From Bacteroides sp. 224 (lineage in GTDB: Bacteria > Bacteroidota > Bacteroidia > Bacteroidales > Bacteroidaceae), in NCBI RefSeq assembly GCF_010500995.1, contig NZ_QVMK01000032.1, positions 22,200 through 86,199 on the forward strand: 64,000 bases of DNA, written 5' to 3'. Each line of letters begins with the position of its first letter. Position 1 is the first letter of the stretch. This document shows, in pieces, positions 7,774 to 17,155 of the stretch. Position numbers and translations under genes: made by a program. The notes beneath the pieces are model-generated. The model made no database searches, was not told the DNA's origin, and worked only from the letters and a program-made list of their open reading frames with translations.

Positions 7774-8448
7774 ATGAATAAAACGGGTAAAAACATAAAG
7801 AAGATAAGGAATGTAAAGGGATTGAGCCAACAAGCCTTTGCAGACCTGTTTCAGCTTTCCAGAGGGAATATTTCCTCGTATGAAGAGTTACGTGCAGAAC
7901 CTAAAATAGAAGTCTTATTGAAAATTGCTAATTATTTTGGCATACCGGTTGCCGATCTTATAGAAAAAGATCTTTCGGTGAATGAGCTTCTGCATTACAA
8001 TACGCAGTTGGTGGTTGAAACCGAAAAGTTAAAGATTACTCAGCAATTGGTGAAGGTTCCTTATATACCGGCTCTTTATATCAACGATTATATTTGCCAA
8101 TATAAAAATGAGGAGTTCTTCCATAAGCTTCCACATTTAATAGTGCCCAGCAATTCCAAATTCAGATTGATTGCCATTGAAGTTGACAATAGAGAAAACC
8201 TACCTGCCGAGTTCAACTATCAAAATGGGGATATTCTTATCTACGAGCAGGTTATAAAAGAAAACATTCATCGAATCACCCACAAACTGGGTATTTTGGT
8301 AAATAATGAAGGTATAAAAATGGGAATCTACAAAGAAAAAGAGAACCATATAACACTGGCACTAAATAACTGGATTGAATATCCTTTTGAAATAGAATCG
8401 CAAGAGAATCAGTATTGGGTACTGAAAGCTTGTTATAGTCAATCGTAG
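7774..8448 (+). CDS. XRE-family transcriptional regulator, S24-like C-terminus
   Basis: The N-terminal helix-turn-helix (about residues 4-65: LSQQAFADLFQLSRGNISSY) is followed by a linker and a beta-rich C-terminal half (about 90-220) resembling phage-repressor/LexA-type S24 domains (GDILIYEQV). I do not see a clear Ser-Lys peptidase dyad. The gene stands alone after two repeat elements, and its promoter carries a duplicated palindrome with the look of an autoregulatory operator. Its targets cannot be read from the sequence. The neighbouring psp-flotillin operon reads the other way and is a plausible but unproven target. Confidence 0.85.
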   Translation: MNKTGKNIKKIRNVKGLSQQAFADLFQLSRGNISSYEELRAEPKIEVLLKIANYFGIPVADLIEKDLSVNELLHYNTQLVVETEKLKITQQLVKVPYIPALYINDYICQYKNEEFFHKLPHLIVPSNSKFRLIAIEVDNRENLPAEFNYQNGDILIYEQVIKENIHRITHKLGILVNNEGIKMGIYKEKENHITLALNNWIEYPFEIESQENQYWVLKACYSQS

Positions 8449-8455
8449 ATTCGAT

Positions 8456-8546
8456 AAAATGCTACCGGCAATTGAACGAAATGCTACCGGCAATTAAAGC
8501 AAATGCCGATAGCATTTATAATAAATCTCACGAGCAATGCCGATAA
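8456..8546. repeat. Period-22 palindrome array 1
   Basis: TGCTACCGGCA cores centred at 8465 and 8487, and the inverse form TGCCGATAGCA at 8509, are spaced 22 bp. A partial fourth unit lies near 8540. It starts within ten bases of the XRE gene stop codon and lies between two convergent genes. Confidence 0.8.
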
Positions 8547-8550
8547 AAGA

Positions 8551-9192
8551 TTAATGCATTTTTTGAAACTTTCCCTGATTCCAAGTATACATTAAAGGCT
8601 CGCGAAGATATTCGGATAGTTTTTCGGCATCTTCTTTCACCATATACTCGGGGGTGGTGTAGCTGAAAGTCAATACCTTACTTTCTTTCGAGAGAGATGC
8701 TTTTACTAAGAATAAATCTGCTTTCTTATATAAAATCCGGAAGTCTTCTGTTGAAGTATCATCCGGTTGTGCCAGAAAGAAGTCTTCTTTTTTAGGGAGG
8801 GTTATATACAAATTGTAATTAAGAGGTTTCCAGTCGGCAGTATAAAGCTGTATCCGGCTATCGCATATAGGCGCACAAGCGGTGGAGATAATGCAAATAA
8901 TGCTTTGTGCATCATCTACCGGAAGCACTTTCATCTCCCAAGTACTTTGGGGAGTCATTTGAATGCGTATATAATCGGCTGTTAAATCCGTCATTTCAGA
9001 TTCGGATTCAAATCGGTTTTTGACTTTGGCTTTCATATTGCTTTCCAAAAAGTCGATAAAATCGGCACGATTTACTTCTGTAAGTAAGGGGGTTACAGAT
9101 TCAGGACTTTTCAGGAATAAGGTTTTGGCCTCCTGAGCATAAGCGCTCGTAAAAAGGGTAAACGCAAAAAGAAACAACAATATTTTTTTCAT
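8551..9192 (-). CDS. Secreted DUF3256-family protein
   Basis: This 213-residue protein has a clear Sec signal peptide (MKKILLFLFAFTLFTSAYAQ, cleavage after AYA). The mature part matches the Bacteroidales DUF3256 pattern: LLTEVNRADFIDFLESNMKAK near the N-terminus and a central IICIISTACAPICDSRIQLY segment with two close cysteines. The function of the family is unknown; a periplasmic or surface location is inferred from the signal peptide. It converges on the XRE gene, with palindrome array 1 between the two. Confidence 0.85.
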   Translation of the reverse strand: MKKILLFLFAFTLFTSAYAQEAKTLFLKSPESVTPLLTEVNRADFIDFLESNMKAKVKNRFESESEMTDLTADYIRIQMTPQSTWEMKVLPVDDAQSIICIISTACAPICDSRIQLYTADWKPLNYNLYITLPKKEDFFLAQPDDTSTEDFRILYKKADLFLVKASLSKESKVLTFSYTTPEYMVKEDAEKLSEYLREPLMYTWNQGKFQKMH

Positions 9193-9339
9193 TCCAATAG
9201 CTATTTGCCTTCAAAAATAAAGAAAAAGAAGAGAGTGAAGAGAGAGAAAATAGGTTTTAACATAAAGAAACCGTTTTTCTGCTGCAGATTAAGGAGAATT
9301 AGATAAAAATGAGTTAAATCAAAGTAAATGAGGATAGAT

Positions 9340-9449
9340 ACGCGGAAAAAACGGAATGAGCGGATGAACGCTGAAAATATATTTTCGTCCTCATACCGTA
9401 GGGTAAAAAAGAATTCCGCGTTCATCCGCTCATTCCGTTTTTTCCGCGT
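9340..9449. repeat. MITE-like element with perfect 32-bp inverted repeats
   Basis: The left arm (9340-9371, beginning ACGCGGAAAAAACGG) and right arm (9418-9449) are perfect reverse complements over 32 bp, separated by 46 bp with no ORF. Confidence 0.9.
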
Positions 9450-9560
9450 ACCCATCACCACTTAACTCTAACCTATATAGAAAGGGGCACAATTTCAAAG
9501 TTAATCAAAATAGATATACAGAAAGCCCTGATGAGTTCAATAAAAGTCCTTTGCTTTTTG

Positions 9561-9568
9561 TAGATTTG
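9561..9568 (+). promoter_or_regulatory. Possible -7 box of the RavA-like gene
   Basis: TAGATTTG fits TAnnTTTG and lies 28 bases before the ATG at 9597. The -33 position is only weakly matched. Confidence 0.4.
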
Positions 9569-9596
9569 CATCGAAAATCATTTATATGCTAAGGAT

Positions 9597-11174
9597 ATGC
9601 CAACAATAAAAAAGCACCTCATATCTCTCCTTACTATTCTCAATGAAGAAGTTTACGAAAAAGAGCACGTCATTGCTTTGTCGCTTTTGTCGAGTCTTGC
9701 CGGTGAAAGTATTTTCTTGTTAGGGCCTCCGGGAGTTGCCAAGAGTTTAGTTGCTCGTAGACTAAAACTGGCATTTAAAGATGCCAATGCTTTTGAATAT
9801 TTGATGTCCAGATTCAGTACGCCCGATGAGATATTCGGTCCGGTATCTATATCAAAACTTAAAGATGAGGATAAATATGAGCGTATTGTTCATGGTTATC
9901 TACCTTCTGCCACAGTTGTTTTCCTGGATGAGATATGGAAAGCAGGACCGGCTATACAAAATTCACTACTTACGGTTCTGAACGAAAAGGTGTACCGTAA
10001 CGGACAATTTACCATTCGGGTGCCGCTGAAAGCCTTGATTGCCGCTTCTAATGAGCTACCTGCCAAAGGTGAAGGGTTGGAAGCCTTATACGACCGTTTC
10101 CTTATCCGCTTGTTTGTAGGATGCATTGAACAGGAATTTGCTTTCGACAGAATGATAGCATCGACAGGAGATGTTGAGCCGACTATCCCCGAAAAGCTGC
10201 TTATCAGCAATGAACTATATACCCAAATCCGTAAAGAAGCAAATAAAGTAGAACTGCATTATACTTTCTTCGAGCTCGTTCACAGCATTAAACGGGAAAT
10301 AGAACAGTATAATAAACAGCGCGCAGAAGATACTCCACCCATTTATATATCCGACCGTCGTTGGAAAAAGATTGTATCACTGCTTCGCACATCGGCTTAT
10401 CTGAATGAATCGGGTTCCGTAAACTTCTCCGATTGTTTATTGATGTATTATTGCTTGTGGGACGAAGTTAGTCAGACACCTATTATTGAGGAGATTGTGC
10501 GTCAGGCCATTTCAATATGTATTAAGTCTTATTTATTGGGAGAGAAACAGTTGGAAGAAAAGCTGGATGCACTGAAAGAAGATATGAAAGCCGAATTCAG
10601 CTTGCGCGAATCGGGCGACCCGACTATTCAGGTGGTAGATACATTTTATCATCGCATTGAAAATTATCCCATTGCAGGGAATCTGTTGATATTCGCTTCG
10701 GACTATCAGGATTTGAAAAAGGACAGTAACCGGATGTTTTATCTGCAACAAGACAAATTTCGTCCTGTCAACAAAATACTGAAGGTTTATGATTTCGCCA
10801 GGAATCGTAATATTCCGCAGAAAAATGTATTTTCGCTCAAGAAAGGGAATCGCTCTGTGTATGTTAACAATCAGGAATATCCATTGCTTTGTTATGACAA
10901 CAGTGCGCCATTGACTCAGCAAGATACCGGCACCCCATTCGAGTTCAGGCTACAAGAGGTTATCGACATTATTGGCTATATGGAACATACGTTCAACAAA
11001 TTGAAGGAACGCGAAACCAACTACATGAAAGAACATATCTTCCTGGATTCAAAACACAAAAATGATATGAAAAGGATTCTTACCGGCGCCGGTCATATCA
11101 TCGAAAGCTACCAAAATGAATTGCGGATTATTGCCCACGCTCATGAACAGGAAAACAGAGAATATAAGGCTTAA
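9597..11174 (+). CDS. RavA-like MoxR-family AAA+ ATPase
   Basis: This 525-residue protein has Walker A GPPGVAKS at residues 43-50, the MoxR-typical STPDEIFGP at 74-82, Walker B TVVFLDEIWKA near 106-116, and sensor/arginine-finger sequence at YDRFLIR. A C-terminal helical and beta region follows, as in RavA. MoxR ATPases act with VWA proteins as chaperones or remodelling factors. The next gene encodes a VWA protein and overlaps this one, reproducing the ravA-viaA arrangement. In E. coli the pair modulates respiratory complexes; the target here is unknown. The pair stands alone between a repeat element and a convergent permease gene. Confidence 0.88.
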   Translation: MPTIKKHLISLLTILNEEVYEKEHVIALSLLSSLAGESIFLLGPPGVAKSLVARRLKLAFKDANAFEYLMSRFSTPDEIFGPVSISKLKDEDKYERIVHGYLPSATVVFLDEIWKAGPAIQNSLLTVLNEKVYRNGQFTIRVPLKALIAASNELPAKGEGLEALYDRFLIRLFVGCIEQEFAFDRMIASTGDVEPTIPEKLLISNELYTQIRKEANKVELHYTFFELVHSIKREIEQYNKQRAEDTPPIYISDRRWKKIVSLLRTSAYLNESGSVNFSDCLLMYYCLWDEVSQTPIIEEIVRQAISICIKSYLLGEKQLEEKLDALKEDMKAEFSLRESGDPTIQVVDTFYHRIENYPIAGNLLIFASDYQDLKKDSNRMFYLQQDKFRPVNKILKVYDFARNRNIPQKNVFSLKKGNRSVYVNNQEYPLLCYDNSAPLTQQDTGTPFEFRLQEVIDIIGYMEHTFNKLKERETNYMKEHIFLDSKHKNDMKRILTGAGHIIESYQNELRIIAHAHEQENREYKA

Positions 11175-12516
11175 AGAACTGCATCGTATTTACTACGATA
11201 AATTGCAGAAAACGGGATATGGTATCTACAACGAGCAATTGCACAACCAGATTGTAAAGCCCGAAGAACTGGATACGGATATTCTTTTGTATTTTCGAAA
11301 AACACTTCCTTCGCTACAGGAATTCTACTCGAAGTATGCCAGCCAGTGGGAATACTATCACGAAATACAGGAAGCTACAGATAAAGCTTTCTACCATTTC
11401 CTGAAAAACAGCGCTTATCCACTTGCTATGCGCTACAACCTGGTAGATCTGAATGTGAAATATTATATAGACAGATTCGAAACCCTCAAACCACGCTCGC
11501 ACGAGTGGAAAAGGTTGAGGGATTTATTTATGGATAAATGGTTCAACCTTCTGTCTAACAATGAGGTTCATTATCAGATTGAACATATTGACAGTCTATG
11601 TGCCGACTTTTACAAAATACATATAGCATTGTGCAACAATCTTCCGGTTAGAGGAGGTTCCCGACTTATCTGGTTGCTGAGAAACCATAAACACTTGGCC
11701 GAACAAATATTAGAATATGATGAGTTAATTAGAAAGAGCCCTGCCATACGTGAGTTGATTGAGGTACTGGGTAAAAAACACGATGGAAAACAAAAGAAAT
11801 TCCGAATGACTGCCGGTATACGACGCGAGAAAATAATTACACACGGCAGCAAAAGCGACATCAGTGGGATTACTGTAGGAAATGACCTCAACAGCCTGCT
11901 GCCTATTGAGTATTGCTATCTTTCGGATAAGAGTCTACAGCCCTTGTTCTTCGAACGATTTATTGAGCGAAAACTACAACTGATAGATTATAAATCGCAG
12001 GAATACCGAAGGCTGGATGAGAAGAAAGTACCCGGATTTGATATTTCGGAAGAAACAGAAGGTCCGTTTATTGTTTGTATAGACACCTCGGGGTCAATGG
12101 CAGGAAGACGGGAGCAAATTGCCAAATCAGCCTTGCTTGCCATCGCACAGCTTACAGAGCAACAACACCGGAAATGTTTCATTATCATTTTTTCAGATGA
12201 TATAGAATGTATTGAGATTGCAGATTTTGGAACTAATTTCGATCGCTTGGTCGATTTTCTGTGTCAGTCTTTTCATGGAGGAACAGACCTTTCTCCTGCC
12301 ATAAATTACACCATCGACTTAATACTTAAAGAAGAGTATCAGGAAGCTGATGTAGTGATTGTGTCGGACTTTGAATTTCCTCCAATGAATAAAGAGCTAC
12401 AGAAAGGAATCCATTTAATCAAAGAAAACGAAACACGTATTTACGGACTTTCTATGGGAGATGATCCGGAACAAAGCTTTATTGAAATCTGTGACAGGTG
12501 TTGGAAAGTGAAATAG
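11143..12516 (+). CDS. ViaA-like von Willebrand factor A domain protein
   Basis: From the ATG at 11143 the protein has 457 residues. An earlier in-frame ATG (11116) would only lengthen the overlap with the RavA-like gene. The N-terminal ~300 residues are helical. The C-terminal VWA domain has a MIDAS motif (FIVCIDTSGSMAG, near residue 313), then GGTDLSPAI and VIVSDFE, which complete the metal site. In ViaA the VWA domain partners the MoxR ATPase. The overlap of about 32 bp with the upstream gene indicates co-expression and joint function. Confidence 0.88.
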   Translation: MNRKTENIRLKELHRIYYDKLQKTGYGIYNEQLHNQIVKPEELDTDILLYFRKTLPSLQEFYSKYASQWEYYHEIQEATDKAFYHFLKNSAYPLAMRYNLVDLNVKYYIDRFETLKPRSHEWKRLRDLFMDKWFNLLSNNEVHYQIEHIDSLCADFYKIHIALCNNLPVRGGSRLIWLLRNHKHLAEQILEYDELIRKSPAIRELIEVLGKKHDGKQKKFRMTAGIRREKIITHGSKSDISGITVGNDLNSLLPIEYCYLSDKSLQPLFFERFIERKLQLIDYKSQEYRRLDEKKVPGFDISEETEGPFIVCIDTSGSMAGRREQIAKSALLAIAQLTEQQHRKCFIIIFSDDIECIEIADFGTNFDRLVDFLCQSFHGGTDLSPAINYTIDLILKEEYQEADVVIVSDFEFPPMNKELQKGIHLIKENETRIYGLSMGDDPEQSFIEICDRCWKVK

Positions 12517-12521
12517 CAGGT

Positions 12522-13421
12522 TCACCTCGTTCCAATATACAAAAACACCATCCCAATTAACACCAGCACCAAATCGACAGCCTTGCTTTTCAAATTCTTT
12601 TCACGGAAGAAGATAGCTCCACAGATAAATGAAACAATTACGCTGCTTCGCCTTACCATCGAAACAATAGAGATCATAGAGTCTTCGTAGCTTAGGGCAT
12701 AGAAATAAGCAAAATCGGCTGCGGAAAGAAATATGGAGATTAAGATAATCGTCCAATCCCACCGGAAAGGAGTAGTGGTTTTTCTCTTGGGCCACCACAA
12801 TAATAGGATAATCGGACACATAATAAATACCTGATACACATTATACCAAGATTGCACCAGCATCGGATTTAGCTCTTTCATCAGGTACTTATCATACAAA
12901 CCGCTAATGGCTCCGGTAATGGCAGCCAGAATTATAAAAACAATCCATTTATTGTGGGCAAAGTCAATGCCTTCTTTCTTTCCCGAACGGCTCAACATAA
13001 AGAAAGATATGATAGCCAACATGACTCCAATCCATTGATACAGGTTTAAACGCTCTCCGAAAATTAACATCGCTCCAACTAATACCATAACAGGACGTGT
13101 AGCATTAATAGGACCTACAATTGTTAATGGCAAATGTTTCATCCCAAAATAGCCGAATATCCAAGAGGAAAGCACAATAAATGATTTGACCAGAATAAAC
13201 TTATGAACCTCCCACCCTACTACAGGCATATCGAAAATGGTATTTCCCAGTACCTTCGGCGCAAAGGAGGCAAGGAAGATAAAAGGAAGAAAGATGATGC
13301 TTGAGAAAATAGTATTCAGAAACAATACCGGAAGAACGGCATTGTCTTTTAATGATCGTTTTTTACATACATCGTAAAATCCGAGTAAGGCGGCGGAGAG
13401 GAAGGCAAGGAGTAGCCACAT
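12522..13421 (-). CDS. EamA/DMT-family permease
   Basis: This 299-residue protein has about ten hydrophobic helices in two repeated halves of five, as in drug/metabolite transporters. It starts MWLLLAFLSAALLGFYDVCKK, typical of EamA proteins, and the second half has GAISGLYDKYLM. The substrate cannot be inferred. It converges with the ViaA-like gene and lies downstream of the DUF2461 and truA genes on the same strand, separated by repeat copy C. Confidence 0.88.
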   Translation of the reverse strand: MWLLLAFLSAALLGFYDVCKKRSLKDNAVLPVLFLNTIFSSIIFLPFIFLASFAPKVLGNTIFDMPVVGWEVHKFILVKSFIVLSSWIFGYFGMKHLPLTIVGPINATRPVMVLVGAMLIFGERLNLYQWIGVMLAIISFFMLSRSGKKEGIDFAHNKWIVFIILAAITGAISGLYDKYLMKELNPMLVQSWYNVYQVFIMCPIILLLWWPKRKTTTPFRWDWTIILISIFLSAADFAYFYALSYEDSMISIVSMVRRSSVIVSFICGAIFFREKNLKSKAVDLVLVLIGMVFLYIGTR

Positions 13422-13443
13422 ATTTATTTTAAGTTTTATATAT

Positions 13444-13620
13444 TGAGTATTTTAATTGAATATAAATAGATACTCATAATTAGTATGATACCCCCTCCGC
13501 CCTTTGGGCACCTCCCCCTTGCAGGGGAGGAATTCCTGCGGCATCGACTCCTCCCCTGCAAGGGGGAGGTGCCCAAAGGGCGGAGGGGGTGTTTTATAAA
13601 CTAATTATGAATACTTACTT
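13444..13620. repeat. MITE-like ~190-bp palindromic element, copy C
   Basis: Same arms and loop orientation as copy A (GGAATTCCTGCGG). It lies between the DUF2461 and permease genes, probably interrupting an older operon. Confidence 0.9.
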
Positions 13621-13624
13621 ATCA

Positions 13625-14311
13625 TTATAAGTCAGTAGCCTCTTTCATGAAATTATACAGCCATTCCAAAGCCGTGAAGTCTTCGATGATTGAATCGGCA
13701 AAATTCGCCGAGTACAGTTCCTCGCTTATGGGGCCTGTTTTTTCCACCCATATACCTTTTCGTTGTATCCAAGGCTGGAAGTATTCCGGCAGGTCATTTG
13801 CTATCGGACGCTTGTAGAGATCTCCATTCACGGTATACCCTCTATCTAAAACGGTTTTCTGAGTTACTTCCTGAAATTCGCCGGCTTCATAAATAATTGC
13901 ATCACGCAAATTATCCATCACTTTTTTCTTGGGTTGAAAGAGTCCCAAACCAAGCGTATAACTTTTTTCTCTCAGATCGAGAAAGAAGCCCGGATAGTCT
14001 TTCCACTCCTCGCGACTAACAGGACGCTGAAAAGACATCCACATAAATGTTTTATACGGACTCTTGTCTTTCGAGAAACGAACATCTCTGTATATACGCG
14101 ATATGGCACGGTGAGGGCGCATCTCAAATTGCGGATCAATGGCATACATCACCGGAGTTAATGCTCCGAAAAGAGCTTTCAACGGATTCAACAGTTCCGA
14201 TTCGTATATATGCTTATTGGCATCAAACCATTCTTTATTGTTGTTTTCTTCCAGATCTCTAAGAAACTGAAACGTTTGCGGTGTGAAACCTCTAAATATT
14301 TGTTTTTCCAT
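13625..14311 (-). CDS. DUF2461 (TIGR02453) family protein
   Basis: This 228-residue protein contains the family's characteristic segments: FLRDLEENNNKEWFDANKH near the N-terminus, FEMRPHRAISRIYRDVRFSK in the middle and GLGLFQPKKKVMDNLRDAI further on. The family is widespread in bacteria and fungi, and its biochemical role is unknown to me. The gene lies 65 bp downstream of truA; the gap is AT-rich low-complexity sequence with TTTCAATTCTCA words. Confidence 0.88.
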   Translation of the reverse strand: MEKQIFRGFTPQTFQFLRDLEENNNKEWFDANKHIYESELLNPLKALFGALTPVMYAIDPQFEMRPHRAISRIYRDVRFSKDKSPYKTFMWMSFQRPVSREEWKDYPGFFLDLREKSYTLGLGLFQPKKKVMDNLRDAIIYEAGEFQEVTQKTVLDRGYTVNGDLYKRPIANDLPEYFQPWIQRKGIWVEKTGPISEELYSANFADSIIEDFTALEWLYNFMKEATDL

Positions 14312-14376
14312 TTACAGTTAGCAGTTTATAGTCAGCGATTAAGTAGCATCAATTTTCAATTCTCACCTTTCAATTC

Positions 14377-15129
14377 TCAATTTAAAAAGTTTTCTTCAGG
14401 GTATTCTACATCCACCAGAAACAAAGCATTGCCCGGCACAGATGATCCGGCTTTGCATCGATCTTTTTGCTCTATAACATTCCGAAAGCCTTGCAGTGTC
14501 ATTTTTCCTCTACCTACTTCAAGTAAGGTGCCTACTACGGCACGTACCATATTACGCAAAAAACGATCGGCACGAATCGTAAATACCCAGGTATATTCAT
14601 CCTGTTGTTCCCATTGGGCGTGAGTAACCTTGCAGTTGTTGGTCTTTACATCGGTATGCAATTTACTGAAACTGGTAAAGTCGGTATATTCAAAAAGAAG
14701 TTTGGCGGCTTCATTCATCTTCGCAAAATCCAAAGGGGTAGAAATTCGATACCGATAAAAACGATCGAACGGGTATTTATGTGTAGTGATATAATATTTA
14801 TAGGTACGAGCGGTCGCATCAAAACGGGCATGAGCGTCGGGCTTTACTTTCCGCACCTTATATATAGATATATCTTGAGGAAGAATGCGGTTTAGCTTAT
14901 CAGCCACTTGCACTACGTCCAGTTCGTTTTCATAATCGAAGTGGGCTATCATCAGAGATGCGTGCACACCGGCATCCGTTCGTCCGGCACCGATTACTTC
15001 GATGTCTTTTCTCAGGAAAGTAGACAAAGCCTTCATTAAACACTCCTGAATGCTTTTCCCATTAGGCTGTATCTGCCAACCGTGGTAATTGGTTCCATCG
15101 TAAGCAAGGTAAATAAAATAGCGCTGCAC
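14377..15129 (-). CDS. truA: tRNA pseudouridine(38-40) synthase TruA
   Basis: This 250-residue protein carries the TruA signature GAGRTDAGVHA, with catalytic Asp at about residue 52. YLAYDGTNYHGWQIQPNG lies at the N-terminus and FLRNMVRAVVGTLLEVGRG in the C-terminal half. The enzyme makes pseudouridine at positions 38-40 of tRNA anticodon stems. Length and motif order are standard. A TACCTTTG box on the minus strand lies just upstream. Confidence 0.96.
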   Translation of the reverse strand: MQRYFIYLAYDGTNYHGWQIQPNGKSIQECLMKALSTFLRKDIEVIGAGRTDAGVHASLMIAHFDYENELDVVQVADKLNRILPQDISIYKVRKVKPDAHARFDATARTYKYYITTHKYPFDRFYRYRISTPLDFAKMNEAAKLLFEYTDFTSFSKLHTDVKTNNCKVTHAQWEQQDEYTWVFTIRADRFLRNMVRAVVGTLLEVGRGKMTLQGFRNVIEQKDRCKAGSSVPGNALFLVDVEYPEENFLN

Positions 15130-15157
15130 GTTTCGGTGGTTTTGAGTTATTGGGCAG

Positions 15158-15165
15158 CAAAGGTA
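15158..15165 (-). promoter_or_regulatory. -7 box of truA
   Basis: The minus strand reads TACCTTTG, a perfect TAnnTTTG box 29 bases before the truA ATG. The -33 match is weak. Confidence 0.5.
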
Positions 15166-15238
15166 GTGATTTTCTAAATGACAACATTAAATGTTAACGA
15201 AAACATTGTCAGACTATATTTGACCGAATTACACAATC

Positions 15239-15357
15239 ATCTGGTGGGTAACGGCGGATTCAAACAAAAATATTCGGTGGATAACGGCAATACATCAAAA
15301 AATATTTGGTGATAGCGTTAGGATTATGTATTTTCGCGTCATTAAATAAACAGAGAG
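15239..15357 (+). promoter_or_regulatory. Promoter with tandem GGTGGATAACGGC repeats before the AAA ATPase gene
   Basis: GGTGGGTAACGGC and GGTGGATAACGGC are each followed by an A-rich spacer ending AAAAATATT, then a third degenerate copy (TGGTGATAGCG). TTTG at 15305-15308 and TATTTTCG at 15329-15336, 20 bases apart, form a promoter. The repeats sit at and upstream of the -33 position and could bind a regulator. Confidence 0.55.
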
Positions 15358-16707
15358 ATGGAAAACAAACCTAAGATATTATTTCGCAGAAAGATGTACG
15401 ACCGTATGCTACAATGGAAACGACAGCGAAATGGGCAGTCTGCTCTGTTGATTCAGGGAGCTAGGCGAATAGGCAAGTCTACATTAGTTGAGGAGTTTGC
15501 ACAAAACGAGTATAAATCATATATTCTTATCGACTTTGCGTTTGCTCCGAAAGAAGTACACGATTTGTTCAAGGACATCTCGAACCTGAACTATATTTTT
15601 CTCCAACTCCAACTAATATATGGTGTACAGCTTTATACCAGAGAGTCGGTTATCATCTTCGATGAAGTTCAGAAGCAGCCATTAGCTCGCCAAGCGATAA
15701 AAATGTTAGTGAAAGACCATCGTTATGACTACATTGAAACAGGCTCGCTGATTTCTGTTCACTCTACCAGTGATAAAATTCTGATCCCAAGCGAAGAAAC
15801 AAAAATGGATATGTTTCCGATGGACTATGAAGAGTTTCGTTGGGCTATGAACGACACTGCCACAGTTCCACTTCTCCGTCAGACTTTCGAACAAAAAATT
15901 CCGCTTGGCGATGCCATTCATCGCAGAATGATGCGCGACTTCCGTCTTTATATGCTTGTTGGCGGAATGCCACAGGCTGTAGCAGAGTATATAAAGACAA
16001 ATAACCTGGCAGCAGTAGACTTAATAAAGCGCGATATTATATCGCTCTATATGGAAGATTTAAGAAAAATCGACCCGTCGGGCCGTGCTTCAAAAATGTA
16101 TCAGTTTATTCCGGCCCAGCTGAGCAAGAATGCCTCTCGTTATCAAGTTGGAGCAGTAATTGAAGGAGAGAAACCCGACCGCGTGACCGGTATCATAAAA
16201 AAAATGGCGGATTCAATGACTACCAATGTAGCTTATCATTCCAATGACCCAAATGCGGGATTAGCGTTGACTGCTGATTTCGAGCGTTATAAGATGTATA
16301 CCAGCGACACTGGATTGTTCATCACACTTGCTTTTATGGACAAGGATTTTACCGACAATGTGATTTATACGAAATTACTGAATGATAAACTGAGTACAAA
16401 CCTCGGCTACGTTTATGAAAACATGATTGCACAGATGTTGCGAGCAGCCGGTAAAGAACTATACTATCATACAATACCTTATCAAGAAGGTAAAAAATTC
16501 TATGAAGTTGATTTTGTATTGGCCGACCAGTTCAAGATTTCCCCAATCGAAGTGAAATCTTCAGGATACAAGAGCCATGCTTCGCTTGACGAATTTTGTA
16601 GAAAGTATTCCAACCGTATTCAAAACAAGTATCTGATTTATACCAAAGACTTGCAAAAAGAACAGAGTGTACTACATCTACCTGTGTATATGACAATGTT
16701 TCTGTAA
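15358..16707 (+). CDS. AAA ATPase with DUF4143 C-terminal domain (first copy)
   Basis: This 449-residue protein has Walker A GARRIGKS near 34-41 and Walker B SVIIFDEVQ near 97-105. The C-terminal DUF4143 region has a PD-(D/E)XK-like core (FYEVDFVLAD ... SPIEVKSS, about 383-402), a possible nuclease or DNA-binding fold. This family is abundant and horizontally mobile in Bacteroidetes, and its function is not established. A distant relative with the same architecture is at 28613-29842. It has its own promoter with tandem repeats and is followed directly by the nested repeat element. Confidence 0.88.
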   Translation: MENKPKILFRRKMYDRMLQWKRQRNGQSALLIQGARRIGKSTLVEEFAQNEYKSYILIDFAFAPKEVHDLFKDISNLNYIFLQLQLIYGVQLYTRESVIIFDEVQKQPLARQAIKMLVKDHRYDYIETGSLISVHSTSDKILIPSEETKMDMFPMDYEEFRWAMNDTATVPLLRQTFEQKIPLGDAIHRRMMRDFRLYMLVGGMPQAVAEYIKTNNLAAVDLIKRDIISLYMEDLRKIDPSGRASKMYQFIPAQLSKNASRYQVGAVIEGEKPDRVTGIIKKMADSMTTNVAYHSNDPNAGLALTADFERYKMYTSDTGLFITLAFMDKDFTDNVIYTKLLNDKLSTNLGYVYENMIAQMLRAAGKELYYHTIPYQEGKKFYEVDFVLADQFKISPIEVKSSGYKSHASLDEFCRKYSNRIQNKYLIYTKDLQKEQSVLHLPVYMTMFL

Positions 16708-16721
16708 ATGATATTATTCTT

Positions 16722-17114
16722 TAAGTAGGTGTTCATAATTAATTCATATAAGTAGATGTGTTCATAATTAGTTATATCATTACCCCCTCCGCCCTTTGGG
16801 CACCTCCCCCTTGCAGGGGAGGAATTCCTGCGGCATCGACTCCTCTCCTGCAAGGGCAGGCCTGTTAAATTCTAATTTTCTCTTTATCAATTGCCGTCTG
16901 CTTTAGCTGACGGACTATGAAATCTTTATACAACCAGGGCTTCAGCCAAATGATTTGTTTGGCTAAAGCCAAGAAAAAGAAAGAAATGCTCTGAACCGTC
17001 AGCTAAAGCAGACGGCAATTGATAGAACTTAACAACCCTCCCCTGCAAGGGGGAGGTGCCCAAAGGGCGGAGGGGGACTTTCTCATACTATGAATTAATT
17101 TTGAATACCTACTT
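16722..17114. repeat. MITE-like ~190-bp element, copy D, interrupted by a nested element
   Basis: The outer ends TAAGTAGGTGTTC / GAATACCTACTTA and both arms of the ~190-bp family are present, but one arm is split at about 16857/17037 by the element at 16863-17034. CCTCTCCTGCAAGGG on the left and CCTCCCCTGCAAGGG on the right look like a target duplication of about 15 bp. Confidence 0.85.
16863..17034. mobile_element. Nested MITE-like element (second family)
   Basis: The terminal inverted repeats TGTTAA...ATCAATTGCCGTCTGC and GCAGACGGCAATTGAT...TTAACA are followed inward by CTTTAGCTGACGG / CCGTCAGCTAAAG. A second internal stem is formed by GGCTTCAGCC and GGCTAAAGCC. It has no ORF and would need a transposase supplied in trans. 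Confidence 0.75.
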
Positions 17115-17155
17115 ATGAATTAAACTGCAAGCATTTACCCCTCTCGGGGTGACTA

